Source of the DNA: Moryella indoligenes
GTDB lineage: Bacteria > Bacillota > Clostridia > Lachnospirales > Lachnospiraceae
Direction of reading: 5' to 3'
Assembly: GCF_030812885.1 (NCBI RefSeq)
Contig: NZ_JAUSTO010000003.1
Location: forward strand, 124,001 to 188,000
Length of the DNA stretch: 64,000 bases
Under the pieces are notes generated by a model. The model was not told the DNA's origin, ran no database searches, and was given only the letters and a program-made list of their open reading frames with translations. Below are positions 33,649 to 42,305 of the stretch, piece by piece. Position 1 is the first letter of the stretch; each line of letters begins with the position of its first letter. A program made the translations under genes and the position numbers.

Positions 33649-34203
33649 ATGATACAGACTGAACAGCTTCTGACAGAGGCCTTCTGGCAGCTGCTGGAGG
33701 AAAAGCCATACAAAAAAATAACGGTCCGTGATATCGTGGACCGCTGTCAGGTGAATCGAAATACCTTTTATTACCATTTTGAGGGAATCCCCTCTCTGCT
33801 GGAGCGTGCCATTCAGGCCTGGGAGGAACGCATACTCTCGGACCCCAGACTCCTTGGTCCGCCTCTGCTCGGAATCCTGCCGATCGCAGAGGCCTGCATG
33901 CTCCACCGCAGAGCGCTTCTGAATCTCTTTCACTCAAGCGCAAAGGAGGAAGTATTTCAGTTTATCGAGGTCCTGTGCCGCCGCGTGGCGGAGACCTTCA
34001 TCGCTGCCGCCAGCGCGGAGAACTCCGCCCGGAAAAATGAGGTAAAACCACTCTCAGAGGAGGATCAGCGCGTCATGGTGCGCTTCTACAAGGCCATACT
34101 GTCCGGCTGCCTCCTGACCTGGATGAACGAGGACATGAAGGGTGATCTCTCCGCAGATATTCACCGTGTGCTGCAGATCCTCAGCCTGCAAGACGGGCGC
34201 TGA
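33649..34203 (+). CDS. TetR/AcrR family transcriptional regulator
   Basis: A 184-residue regulator. The N-terminal helix-turn-helix is clear: LLTEAFWQLLEEKPYKKITV, RDIVDRCQVNRNTFYYHFEG, with the recognition helix NRNTFYYHF. The C-terminal ligand domain (about 60-184) resembles the TetR_C_33-type group of DhaS-like regulators. It is divergent from the IorAB-like genes with 107 bases between, so it may control them and itself. Its last 23 bases overlap the 3' end of the convergent degV gene. Confidence 0.9.
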   Translation: MIQTEQLLTEAFWQLLEEKPYKKITVRDIVDRCQVNRNTFYYHFEGIPSLLERAIQAWEERILSDPRLLGPPLLGILPIAEACMLHRRALLNLFHSSAKEEVFQFIEVLCRRVAETFIAAASAENSARKNEVKPLSEEDQRVMVRFYKAILSGCLLTWMNEDMKGDLSADIHRVLQILSLQDGR

Positions 34204-35041
34204 TTCCCATACCGAAGGCATCCGGTCCGGTGTGACAGCAGACACTGTAGGAGAGCGGATCGTAGTGGATCTCCTCTCCCGGAAATGCCTCTTCCGCCAT
34301 CTTCACCCAGCCTGCCGCATCCTCCTCGTGCGCGAAGCTTCCCGCAACGCCGATGCGAATCTTCAGCCCGCGCTCTCTGAATTCCTCTGCGACCTTCTGC
34401 ATCTCCTCAAGCTCGCGCTTCCTGCAGTTTCTGCTGCCGCGCACATTGGCAAAGGGCTCAAGCTTCTCCCCCCTGATGATGAGAAGCGGCTTGATGCTCA
34501 GTATCGTTCCGATCGCCGCTGCCGTGGAGCTCACTCTCCCGCCGCGCTTTAAATACTGAAGGGTCTCCACCCCGAGAAAGATTGTAGACTCATAGGCATT
34601 TTCCTCCAGAATTCTCTTGATCTCCGCAGCGCTTTTCCCCTGTTCCACGAGAGACAGGGCATCCAGCACGGAATGCCGCATCGTCACTGAAATCCTGTGA
34701 TTATCCACCACCTGCACCCTGCCGTCGTAGTCTCCGGCAAGCAGCAGCGCACTGGAAACGGAGCTGCTGAGCCCTCCGGACATGGGGATGTAGACAAGCT
34801 CATCATAGCTCTCAAGCACTCTGTCCCAGAGCGCCATCACATCGCCGGGCGCAGGCTGAGAGGTGCGCACCGGAAGCTCCCCGGCAAGCAGCTCAAAAAA
34901 ATGTTCCCGCGTGATGGTCTGCCCCTCATAGTAGGTCTCCTCCCCTACGATGATGGGCATGGGCACAACAAAGACGCCTATCTCGCGCCCCTCCGCCTCA
35001 TAAATACCGCTGTTCGTATCTGTCACAACCGCTGTTCTCAT
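34181..35041 (-). CDS. DegV family fatty-acid-binding protein
   Basis: A 286-residue DegV-fold protein. In the family (FakB) these bind fatty acids and present them to a FakA kinase for phosphorylation. Motifs: the opening VVTDTNSGI (usually DSxxD/SxLP), SQPAPGDV, YIPMSGGLSSSVSSALL for the headgroup-binding loop and ETLQYLKRGGRVSSTAA with the conserved GRI/GRV motif. The C-terminus is typical (YSVCCHTGPDAFGMGI). It follows the DUF308 gene with a 4-base overlap and overlaps the convergent TetR gene by 23 bases. Confidence 0.92.
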   Translation of the reverse strand: MRTAVVTDTNSGIYEAEGREIGVFVVPMPIIVGEETYYEGQTITREHFFELLAGELPVRTSQPAPGDVMALWDRVLESYDELVYIPMSGGLSSSVSSALLLAGDYDGRVQVVDNHRISVTMRHSVLDALSLVEQGKSAAEIKRILEENAYESTIFLGVETLQYLKRGGRVSSTAAAIGTILSIKPLLIIRGEKLEPFANVRGSRNCRKRELEEMQKVAEEFRERGLKIRIGVAGSFAHEEDAAGWVKMAEEAFPGEEIHYDPLSYSVCCHTGPDAFGMGISARLAG

Positions 35042-35631
35042 AGGTCGTTCCGCAGGGCAGTCCCCCGCACCTCCCCTTTATCTTTTGTAGCTCTCCCCAT
35101 ATCGCCGCGCACTGTACACAGTACTACGCAGTGCTTCATCACGCCCTCCAGCAGGATTGCAAGCCCTACCATCACATGGCGCGCACGCACGCTGTAGAAG
35201 GGATGGATAATGATCAAACAGCCTACAAGCACGCAGACGATGGAGATCACCAGCAGAAGCACCCAGCTCCGGATACCGAACTTTGCCGCATCCTTCGCAG
35301 TCTGTATGGTCAGCACGCTGTCGGACAATATGAGCACACCGAGCCCCGGCACCAGAAAGTCCCGGACTCTCAGATTGCAGGCAATTACCAGCACCCCCAG
35401 TATCATGAGAAGAATTGCGGAGGCCATGTCATACTGAAAGGCAAGGCAGTAGAGGTCCGGCGAGAGATACCCGACCAGCTTGATCACGCCGTAGATCAGC
35501 AGACACACTCCCGCTGCAATGCAGAGCGTGAGGTCCGGAATCTCTGGCAGAAACATATAAGCGAGCCCAAAGGCATAAAAGATGAGGGACATAACAATGT
35601 ACCCGTATTTTGCGACGTAAAGTCTCTTCAT
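35038..35631 (-). CDS. DUF308 family membrane protein
   Basis: A 197-residue membrane protein with six predicted helices arranged in pairs, as in HdeD/DUF308 proteins (GYIVMSLIFYAFGLAYMF, AGVCLLIYGVIKLVGYL, ILLMILGVLVIACNL, VLLLVISIVCVLVGCLIII). Function unknown. The stop overlaps degV (ATGA-type), so the two are co-translated. GGGGG lies before the ATG, and a long imperfect hairpin sits about 30 bases upstream in the leader. Confidence 0.8.
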   Translation of the reverse strand: MKRLYVAKYGYIVMSLIFYAFGLAYMFLPEIPDLTLCIAAGVCLLIYGVIKLVGYLSPDLYCLAFQYDMASAILLMILGVLVIACNLRVRDFLVPGLGVLILSDSVLTIQTAKDAAKFGIRSWVLLLVISIVCVLVGCLIIIHPFYSVRARHVMVGLAILLEGVMKHCVVLCTVRGDMGRATKDKGEVRGTALRNDL

Positions 35632-35660
35632 TTCATCCCCCTTGCTTTGTGAATTACAGT

Positions 35661-35717
35661 GTCCAAAGTACGGAACCCACGCAGACTTGTCTGCAGGTGG
35701 GTGACAGTACTTGGGAC
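35661..35717. other. Long imperfect hairpin/dyad ahead of the DUF308-degV genes
   Basis: A 57-base near-palindrome with paired blocks GTCC, AAGTAC, ACCCAC and GCAGA around a CTTG loop, matched by TCTGC, GTGGGT, GTACTT and GGAC. There is no T run, so it is not an ordinary terminator. It could be a leader structure or a repressor operator with about 20-bp half-sites. Confidence 0.6.
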
Positions 35718-35787
35718 ATGCCCATATTATTTTATGAGAGAACTATACTTACCGCAATGGACAATTGCCGGGCAAATGCCTAAAGAA

Positions 35788-35814
35788 AGGAGAGCGGCTG
35801 CAGGCTGCTCTCCT
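35788..35814 (-). terminator. Terminator after mscS
   Basis: Stem AGGAGAGC / GCTCTCCT; on the minus strand it is followed by TTCTTTAGG. It lies 43 bases after the mscS stop. Confidence 0.65.
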
Positions 35815-35856
35815 CCTCTGTCTGAATCTGAAATTTTTTCTTTTGACTCTCCCGGC

Positions 35857-36672
35857 TCACTTCGCCTCGGTCAGAATACGGGACGCCGGAGCCTGCACAC
35901 CCTGTGCTGCAAAGCTCTCTGTGACCTTCTGCGTAAGGTCAAAGTACACATCCCAGTAGTCCTCGTTTCTGCACCACACGCGAACCACAAATCTCATGGC
36001 GCTGTCCGTGCCGCCCTCAAGACGTGCAAACGGTGCGCTCGGCGCATCAAGTACCTTTGCGGTAGCTGCAATAGCCTCCTTTAATATGCTCTGAATATGA
36101 GCCGGATTTTCCGACTTCGCACAGCTGAACTGCAAATCCACTCTGCGCAACTCCTCTGTGGAGTAGTTCACAACATTTGCATTCATAAGAGAGCCGTTCG
36201 GAACTGTAATCCGCTTGTTGTCAACACTCATGATCACAGTATAAAAAAGCGTGACCTCCCTCACCGTTCCGGATACTCCGGCCGCATCGACGTAATCGCC
36301 CACACTGAAGGGCTTGAAGATGAGCAACATGATGCCGCCTGCGAGATTGCTGAGTGCTCCCTGCATCGCGAGCCCCACCGTCACACCCGCGGAGGCAAGG
36401 ACAGCGACAACCGAAGCCATGGGCACGCCCAGAATTCCGATGATGCTGATAATCAGAATTACATAGAGTGCAATTCTTAAAAAGCTGCACGCAAAGCTGC
36501 GCACTGTCGCGTCCATTCTGTCTATCGCCTTATTCTCAGAAACCAGCTTCACCGCCATGCGGATGAGGGCTCTGCCGACCAGCCATACGATGAGCGCAAA
36601 TATGAGTTTTCCTATCACTCCGCCGAGCAATCCCAGAATGCCCATACCAAAAATACCCGTTACAATGTCCAT
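35857..36672 (-). CDS. mscS: MscS family small-conductance mechanosensitive channel
   Basis: A 271-residue channel that opens under membrane tension to release solutes on osmotic downshock. Three N-terminal helices are followed by the pore-lining helix VLASAGVTVGLAMQGALSNL, AGGIMLLIFKPFSVGDYVDA and the cytoplasmic vestibule domain beginning ITVPNGSLMNANVVNYS. Normal length for the short MscS class. ATG preceded by AGGAG. Monocistronic. Confidence 0.93.
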   Translation of the reverse strand: MDIVTGIFGMGILGLLGGVIGKLIFALIVWLVGRALIRMAVKLVSENKAIDRMDATVRSFACSFLRIALYVILIISIIGILGVPMASVVAVLASAGVTVGLAMQGALSNLAGGIMLLIFKPFSVGDYVDAAGVSGTVREVTLFYTVIMSVDNKRITVPNGSLMNANVVNYSTEELRRVDLQFSCAKSENPAHIQSILKEAIAATAKVLDAPSAPFARLEGGTDSAMRFVVRVWCRNEDYWDVYFDLTQKVTESFAAQGVQAPASRILTEAK

Positions 36673-36760
36673 GATTTCTCCTGTTCTTTCTGCAATCAGG
36701 CGGCAACCTGCCTCCTGTCAGGACAGTATAGCACAGCTGTCACTCCAGAATAAAGTCCTT

Positions 36761-37699
36761 TCAGCGCTCCGCTTTTTGCTCCGTCAGCGGAATGCCTGCG
36801 ACCCTCAATCCCGCTGTCTTTCCTGCGTAGGCATAGAGCCAGCTGCCCTCCCGGATATCATAAAGTCCCCTGAGATAGTCCCCGAAAAATATCTCTTCCG
36901 GTGTTCCCACGCGCTCTGCCCTGCCCTCCCGCATGCAGAGGATGCGGTCTGAAATGTGCTCAGCGAGCTCCAGCTCGTGGAGGGAGAGCACGACAGTCAT
37001 CCCCTTCTCTCGGCTGAGCTTTCGAAGGAGCTCCAGAAGCTCCAGCTTGTGGGAAATATCCAGATAAGCTGTCGGCTCATCCAGAAGCAGAAGCTCCGGC
37101 TCCTGACACACTGCCTTTGCGAGCAGCACGCGCTGCCGCTGTCCGTCGCTCAATGCGCGAAAATCTCGCTCTGCAAGTGCCTCGACTCCCACCAGGCGCA
37201 TTGCGTTCTCTGCGACCGCTCTGTCCTCTGCGGAGAGCAGCCCCAGCATCCCGGTATAAGGGTAGCGGCCGCTCTGCACCGCCTCTCGGCAGCTCATATA
37301 CTCAGGCTCCGGATGCCTCGTCGGGAGCAGGGCGAGACGCCTCGCGCGCTCCCGCTCTCCGAGCGAGGAGAGCGCGCGTCCTGCGAGCAGGACAGCTCCC
37401 GAGGAGGGCCGCAGCTGGCCGGAAAGTGTTCTCAGCAGCGTGGACTTTCCGGCGCCGTTTGGTCCGATCAATGTGAATATTTCCCCCGCCTGCACGGAGA
37501 AAGAGATCTCATGCAGCACCGCCCTGCCGCCGTAGCCGGCAGAGAGCCGCTCTGCGGAGAGTATAGCTTCCTCGCAGTGCTTCTCTCCCGCTGCGCCCCC
37601 ACCGTTCCGGCGGTCACAGGAAGTGCCGGCGCTCATTTCCCCGGATCCCTCCCGCGGAACAGCCTGCATCAGCCGCGTCTCCTCTCTCATTTTCTCCAT
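36761..37699 (-). CDS. ABC transporter ATP-binding protein (FecE/BtuD type)
   Basis: A 312-residue ATPase. After an unusual, poorly conserved N-terminal extension of about 45 residues comes a full ABC domain: Walker A GPNGAGKSTLL, Q-loop-region LPTRHPE, signature LSDGQRQRVLLAKAV, Walker B LLLLDEPTAYLDIS and the H-loop VLSLHELELAEH. This is the iron-siderophore/cobalamin importer class. It is the last gene of the riboswitch operon, 4 bases after the permease stop with GAGGAGG ahead of the ATG. Confidence 0.92.
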   Translation of the reverse strand: MEKMREETRLMQAVPREGSGEMSAGTSCDRRNGGGAAGEKHCEEAILSAERLSAGYGGRAVLHEISFSVQAGEIFTLIGPNGAGKSTLLRTLSGQLRPSSGAVLLAGRALSSLGERERARRLALLPTRHPEPEYMSCREAVQSGRYPYTGMLGLLSAEDRAVAENAMRLVGVEALAERDFRALSDGQRQRVLLAKAVCQEPELLLLDEPTAYLDISHKLELLELLRKLSREKGMTVVLSLHELELAEHISDRILCMREGRAERVGTPEEIFFGDYLRGLYDIREGSWLYAYAGKTAGLRVAGIPLTEQKAER

Positions 37700-37703
37700 G
37701 TCC

Positions 37704-38726
37704 TCAGCCTCCTCTCCGGCGCAGCATAATGCGTATCACAATCGGCGCGCCGAGCACGGAAGTGACTGCACTGAGCTTCAGCTCCGTGGGTGCAAAGGCC
37801 GTGCGCGCAATGAGATCCGCCAGCAGGCAGAAGACAGCGCCGCCGAGGAAGCAGGCCGGCAGCATGAGAAGCGGCTTTGCCGTCCGAAAGAGCCCCTTCA
37901 TGAGATGCGGCACAGCGACACCGACGAAGGAGACCGGCCCGGCATAGGCGGTCACAAGCGCGCTGAGAAGCCCGGATAGAAGGATGAGCATCAGACGAAA
38001 ACGGCGTATATTTACACCCATGCTCTCCGCGTGGCTCTCTCCGAACTGATAGGCCCCCATTGGCTTCGCAAGCAGAATTCCCAGCACAAAGAGCAGGGCA
38101 ATCGCCGGTGCAAAGAAGCGCACCGCTTCCATGCTGATGCCGGAAAAACTGCCCATGGACCAGTTGTGCAGGTTCACGATATTGGAATCTTCTGCGAAGG
38201 TCACGACAAACTCCGTCGCGGCGGAGCAGAGATAGCCGATCATAACGCCGCAGATCACAAGCAGCGACATATTCCGGACCCGTCCCGCAACTGCAAGGAT
38301 AAAGCTGATGGAAAGCATCGCGCCGAGAAACGCTGCGGAAACCAGCGTGACAGAACCTGGCGCGGTGCCGCGGCTTAAGCTGAATACCATCACGAATGCC
38401 ACCATGAGCTTTGCCCCGGAAGAAATTCCCAGTACATACGGTCCGGCAATCGGATTCGCAAAGAAGGTCTGAAGGAGAAAGCCGGATACGGCAAGCCCAC
38501 CCCCGAGAAATACCGCGGCGAGAAGGCGCGGCATACGAAGTGCCCAGAGTATCTGCGACGCCTCACTCCCTTCGCGGCGCAAAAGAGCACCCGTCAGCTC
38601 ACCTGCGGAAATATGCACGCTTCCGACAAAAAGATTCAGAAAACTTAGAAAACAGAGCAGCAGAAGCAGGAGCAGAAAACCACTCTGTACTTTACAACGC
38701 ACTCTGTCTTTCTGTTCCTGTCCCAT
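37704..38726 (-). CDS. FecCD/BtuC family ABC transporter permease
   Basis: A 340-residue permease with about ten membrane helices, of the BtuC/FecCD family importing metal chelates, haem or corrinoids. Recognisable segments: ILWALRMPRLLAAVFLGGGL, GANPIAGPYVLG-like sequence (FFANPIAGPYVLGISSGAKL), and VSFVGVAVPHLMKGLF, which contacts the ATPase. Its ATG shares one base with the stop of the binding-protein gene (TGATG), with GGAGG upstream. Confidence 0.93.
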   Translation of the reverse strand: MGQEQKDRVRCKVQSGFLLLLLLLCFLSFLNLFVGSVHISAGELTGALLRREGSEASQILWALRMPRLLAAVFLGGGLAVSGFLLQTFFANPIAGPYVLGISSGAKLMVAFVMVFSLSRGTAPGSVTLVSAAFLGAMLSISFILAVAGRVRNMSLLVICGVMIGYLCSAATEFVVTFAEDSNIVNLHNWSMGSFSGISMEAVRFFAPAIALLFVLGILLAKPMGAYQFGESHAESMGVNIRRFRLMLILLSGLLSALVTAYAGPVSFVGVAVPHLMKGLFRTAKPLLMLPACFLGGAVFCLLADLIARTAFAPTELKLSAVTSVLGAPIVIRIMLRRRGG

Positions 38727-40741
38727 CAGTTCAACCTCCGAAAATAGCAAAGCTCCTGCTCCGGATCCCTTTCAGGATCTCGAATCAGCTGATTCAGCTC
38801 TGCAATAATCTCTGCGACGCCGACGCTATGCTGAAAAAGATTTTTTCCGGAGCACCAGACCGCCCCCTCCTTCACCGCCTTGAAATCCTGAAAAAGGCTG
38901 TTCTTTTCGATCAGCTCCCGGATACTCTCCAGCTCGCCGCCGATCGTCCCGCTGTAGATCAGGATGTCTGCATCCTTCGCCCCCGCATAGAAATCTTCCA
39001 TCTGCATGCTGATGCCGGAGTTTCCGCTCTTTTGAAACTTCCTGTCGCGGAAAATATAGCGTCCGCCGGAGAGCTCTATCAGCTCTGCCATGTAATCGCC
39101 GGGACGGCGCACGTTGACGCTGCCGTTCGCACTGACATAGAAGAAAGCCACGCTGCGCTCCGTATTCTTCTCACGCAGGATGGGCTGCAGTGCGGCGACA
39201 CTCTCGCTCACGATGCGCTCCGCCTCTGCTTCCTTCCCCGTGAGATAACCATAGAGCCGCACCCACTCCATGCGGCCCAGCGGATTGTCCTCATAGCTGG
39301 AGCGCTCCACAAGAACAGGAATGCCGAGGCGCGTGAGCTGCTCCCGCACCGCAGGAGTATGATAAATCATCGTAGACTCCAGCGCAAGACCGCAGCCCTC
39401 CGTGAGCAGGCGCTCGTAGTCCGGCGCACTGTACTTTCCCGCGTAGAGCAGAGCTCCTTCATCCATGGCTCTCTGTACCTCCGGAAAGCTCCAGTCCTCC
39501 CGTCTGGTTCCGCTCATTCGAAGTGCGGAGAGCGCATCAAGCTGAAGAAAAGCTTCCATCGCAGAGCTCGCCGCAATATAGACTTTCGAGACCGGCCGCC
39601 GTATCACAGGAAGACGCTCACCGAAGCGCTGCTCCATATCCGGCAGCTCAGCCCCCCGGTCCGCGATGAGATAGCGCTCGCTTCCGCCTATGGTCAGAAG
39701 CACGCATCCCTCAGAGCAGGGTTCCATCGCAAACTGACTCGCATAGCGCGGACTGAGGGAATCCCTTGAAAAAGAAGCGGAGGCAGATGCCTCCGCTCCC
39801 GCTGTCTCTATACTGGCCGCATCGAAATACAGTGTGTACTGAATCTCATGCGGCGTGCTCATCGCTGTCGTGTCGGCATACACCGTGAGCTTCCTATCAA
39901 AGTAGCGCACAGGAATTTCAAAGCTTGAATTCCCCTCCGTATTTACCGGCTCGTAGCGGACGCCGTCCACCAGCATATAGTCGTAATTCGGACTGCTGAA
40001 GGTAATGCGCGCCGTGCAGATTCCCCCGGAAACCCTGAGCTCGGCAGGAGTCTCTACCGCAGCCCTTCCGGAACCGCCCTCCAGCTCTACAGAAACCCGG
40101 TAAACCCCATCCGCAAGCCTGAGGCTCTCTGCGCTCTGTCCCGCCGCCGCACTGCCCTCCCGGAGCGCCTCTGCGGGAAGTGTGTCCGCGCGGAACACCA
40201 GCGTCCGGTCATACCACTTTTCCTTTCGCTTGCTGAAGGCCGCAAGCGGCAGCTCCTCATCCAGCGCCTTTACAGGAACGGTAAAGGTCTTTCGCCCCTC
40301 AGCATCCTCAGCTGCGGGAATGTACTGCGTCTCAGCGGCCGCGGCCGCCTCCTCGCCGCTTCCGGGATATACAAAGAGGTAACCGCTTCCGCCCATCGTG
40401 AGCACCGCGGTCATATTGCCATCCTGTACAAGCAGCGCACAGGATGTGATCCGAAACATAGATGAGCTGGAATCCACCTGGATCTCATAGACTCCGTCCC
40501 GAAGCTCGGTTCCCGGAACGGGAACCATGCCCTCCCGCCCCACAGATTCCTGTGCGACCGTCTCGTCCGCAGCTGCAACAGCAGCGTTCTCTGCTGATGT
40601 ACCGTCATCCGCTGCAGTGCTGCTCTCCTGTGTCATCTCTGTCACAGTGCTCTCCGCCACCGCACCGCTGCCCGTGCGCCCACAGGCAGCGATCATAAGG
40701 GAAAGCAGGAGGAAGAGTGCCGGTATTCTCTTACTTTGCAT
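38726..40741 (-). CDS. ABC transporter substrate-binding lipoprotein with two NEAT-like domains
   Basis: A 671-residue lipoprotein (signal peptide FLLLSLMIAACG with lipobox Cys). Two beta-sandwich domains come first, each starting with a DGVY motif: LRDGVYEIQVDSSSSMFR (about 75-185) and LADGVYRVSVELEGGSGRA (about 205-310), the second with YMLVDGVRYEPVNTEG and FEIPVRYFDRKLTVYAD. These resemble NEAT/iron-transport-associated domains, which bind haem or other ligands. The rest (about 345-671) is a type III periplasmic-binding domain (PVIRRPVSKVYIAASSAMEA, RLGIPVLVERSSYEDNP). Thus ligand capture and delivery are fused. It overlaps cbiK by 11 bases. A YxxxY haem motif is not obvious, so the ligand is uncertain. 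Confidence 0.82.
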   Translation of the reverse strand: MQSKRIPALFLLLSLMIAACGRTGSGAVAESTVTEMTQESSTAADDGTSAENAAVAAADETVAQESVGREGMVPVPGTELRDGVYEIQVDSSSSMFRITSCALLVQDGNMTAVLTMGGSGYLFVYPGSGEEAAAAAETQYIPAAEDAEGRKTFTVPVKALDEELPLAAFSKRKEKWYDRTLVFRADTLPAEALREGSAAAGQSAESLRLADGVYRVSVELEGGSGRAAVETPAELRVSGGICTARITFSSPNYDYMLVDGVRYEPVNTEGNSSFEIPVRYFDRKLTVYADTTAMSTPHEIQYTLYFDAASIETAGAEASASASFSRDSLSPRYASQFAMEPCSEGCVLLTIGGSERYLIADRGAELPDMEQRFGERLPVIRRPVSKVYIAASSAMEAFLQLDALSALRMSGTRREDWSFPEVQRAMDEGALLYAGKYSAPDYERLLTEGCGLALESTMIYHTPAVREQLTRLGIPVLVERSSYEDNPLGRMEWVRLYGYLTGKEAEAERIVSESVAALQPILREKNTERSVAFFYVSANGSVNVRRPGDYMAELIELSGGRYIFRDRKFQKSGNSGISMQMEDFYAGAKDADILIYSGTIGGELESIRELIEKNSLFQDFKAVKEGAVWCSGKNLFQHSVGVAEIIAELNQLIRDPERDPEQELCYFRRLN

Positions 40742-41750
40742 TCTCAATGGCCTCTCCTGCGTGCTGCACATAGAGCTCACGAATCTCCTCATTCTCTCCA
40801 AGTCCCTTCAAAATGCACTCCACCTCAAAGCCAGCCTTCTCAAACTCTGTCTTCCAGGAGCCCTCCTCATCGCCTGCCATATCGTTGTTCGCGTGATCTC
40901 CCGCAACAACCATCAGCGGCTCCAGCACGACCTTCTCGTAGCTGCCCTCTTTTACCATGGCAATCACATCCTCAAGGCCCGGCTCCGCCTCAACGGTTCC
41001 GACATAGTAGTGCTCATATCCCAGCTCCTTTAAAAGCTCCTGCATCTTTCCATAAACCGCATTGGAAGCCGCCTCGGTTCCGTGTCCCATGAAGCAGATC
41101 GCAGTCTTTCCATCATCATAGCTCTTTGTCGCCGCCGTGACGGCCTTTGCAACTGCCTTAAAATCCTCATCCGAGGTGAGCAGCGGCTCTCCGATAGAGA
41201 CCGTCTCAAAGGCATCCGCATAATTTGCGAGCGTATCCGTGAGCTCATTATACTCGATGCCGTTCATGAGGTGCGTCGGCTGCACCACCAGAGTCCGAAC
41301 GCCATTGTCCACGGCACGCTTCAGGGCAGTCTCTACATTGTCAATCTCCACACCATCTCTCTTCTGCACATGGTCAATGATAATCTGGCTCGTGAATGCT
41401 CTCCGGACACTCCACTCGGGATACGCCTCTGCAAGCGCCTGCTCAATTGCGCCGATGGTGAGTCTTCTGCTGTCATTGAAGCTGGTGCCGAAGCTCACAA
41501 CAAGAAGCTCCTTCTCTCCGATCTCATCCTGATTCAAAGGGTTGTCCATGGAGGCATCCCCGGTGCTGTAGTCCTCTTCTTCCTCCTCAGCTGCCTCGCT
41601 CTCCGCCATTTCCGTGCTCTCTGCAGCCGTGGTCTCCGCCGCGCTGCTCTCTGCGGCAGACGCCGCTGTGGTCGCTGTGCCGCCTGCTGCGCCGCAGGCC
41701 GCAAATACGCAGGCCGCCATAATTCCAAGTGCTAAAATCTGTTTTCTCAT
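40731..41750 (-). CDS. cbiK: Lipoprotein sirohydrochlorin cobaltochelatase (CbiK type)
   Basis: A 339-residue protein with a lipoprotein signal peptide (MRKQILALGIMAACVFAACG, lipobox FAAC), an acidic Ala/Glu/Ser linker (about 25-70) and a complete CbiK domain: LLVVSFGTSFNDSRRLTIGA, the His motif VQPTHLMNGIEYNELTD, FMGHGTEAASN and VAGDHANNDMAGDEEGSW. These His/Glu residues correspond to the cobalt site of CbiK. The usual enzyme is cytoplasmic; here it would sit outside the membrane, as in the periplasmic CbiK of Desulfovibrio. The start at 41750 has GGGAGG and follows a B12 riboswitch. It leads an importer operon, so it may bind or metallate tetrapyrroles at the surface. Confidence 0.9.
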   Translation of the reverse strand: MRKQILALGIMAACVFAACGAAGGTATTAASAAESSAAETTAAESTEMAESEAAEEEEEDYSTGDASMDNPLNQDEIGEKELLVVSFGTSFNDSRRLTIGAIEQALAEAYPEWSVRRAFTSQIIIDHVQKRDGVEIDNVETALKRAVDNGVRTLVVQPTHLMNGIEYNELTDTLANYADAFETVSIGEPLLTSDEDFKAVAKAVTAATKSYDDGKTAICFMGHGTEAASNAVYGKMQELLKELGYEHYYVGTVEAEPGLEDVIAMVKEGSYEKVVLEPLMVVAGDHANNDMAGDEEGSWKTEFEKAGFEVECILKGLGENEEIRELYVQHAGEAIENAK

Positions 41751-41782
41751 GATATCCTCCCTTGCCTCCTGGCATAAAAATG

Positions 41783-41804
41783 CCCTTCTCCATCTGGAAA
41801 AGGG
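41783..41804 (-). terminator. Riboswitch expression-platform terminator
   Basis: On the minus strand CCCTTTTCCA / TGGAGAAGGG followed by CATTTTTATG, 33 bases before the cbiK ATG. It is placed to be the OFF-state hairpin of the cobalamin riboswitch. Confidence 0.75.
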
Positions 41805-41884
41805 TGTCCTGAGAAGAGCTGCCGATGCAGCTCCTCCGGTACGACCAATTCCACGTGGCCCCGGAGCAGACGCAGCCGACGCTC

Positions 41885-42072
41885 GCTCCGATGTACCCGA
41901 AACCGGCAGGTTTCCTGACTTATGGATCCACAGAGCGGCAGCCTTCCCGGCTCTCGCCAGTGACCGCGCAGCGCGCACGCGCCCTGCTCCCCAAATACAG
42001 TGACGGGATCGCACAGGACTCTCACCTGTTTCCCTTTTACCCTCTGTCCGTGGCAGAGGCACCGATTTCCTT
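41885..42072 (-). ncRNA. Cobalamin riboswitch
   Basis: The minus strand has the conserved B12-riboswitch core in order: ATCGGTGCC, AAAAGGGAAACAGGTGAGAG, TCCTGTGCGATCCCGTCACT, CACTGGCGAGAGCCGGGAAGG and the closing GTCAGGAAACCTGCCGG. It lies about 150 bases before cbiK and would shut off cbiK and the ABC importer when cobalamin is plentiful. Edges are approximate. The rest of the gap 41751-42305 holds the terminator hairpin and a duplicated promoter-like segment. Confidence 0.95.
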
Positions 42073-42175
42073 TCTGTATTTCATTTTGAATCGTATCCCA
42101 TCTCACCGCTGCTCGATGGAATTTGTCCTGAAAGCTCCATCCGCAGAATCGCAACAGAACTTTTCCACCTCAGTA

Positions 42176-42272
42176 TACCACAACACTGCCGCTCGATGGG
42201 TTTTCTCGTCAAGACTCCTCCTGCTAAAGCGCGAGGAGTCTTTCCTCGTTATTTTACCACAACACTGCCGCT
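42176..42272. repeat. 18-bp direct repeats flanking a hairpin, upstream of the riboswitch
   Basis: TACCACAACACTGCCGCT occurs at 42176-42193 and again at 42255-42272. On the minus strand each copy reads into a TGTGGTA segment that continues as TATACT or TAAAAT, i.e. each copy carries an extended -10-like element. The spacer contains a 10-bp stem. Confidence 0.8.
42211..42242. terminator. Hairpin after the cardiolipin synthase gene
   Basis: A perfect 10-bp stem AAGACTCCTC / GAGGAGTCTT about 64 bases after the cls stop. There is no strong T run on the minus strand, so termination may be weak. Confidence 0.5.
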
Positions 42273-42305
42273 GTGTGAAATTTTATTTCTCTCCTGCTTC
42301 TGGAC

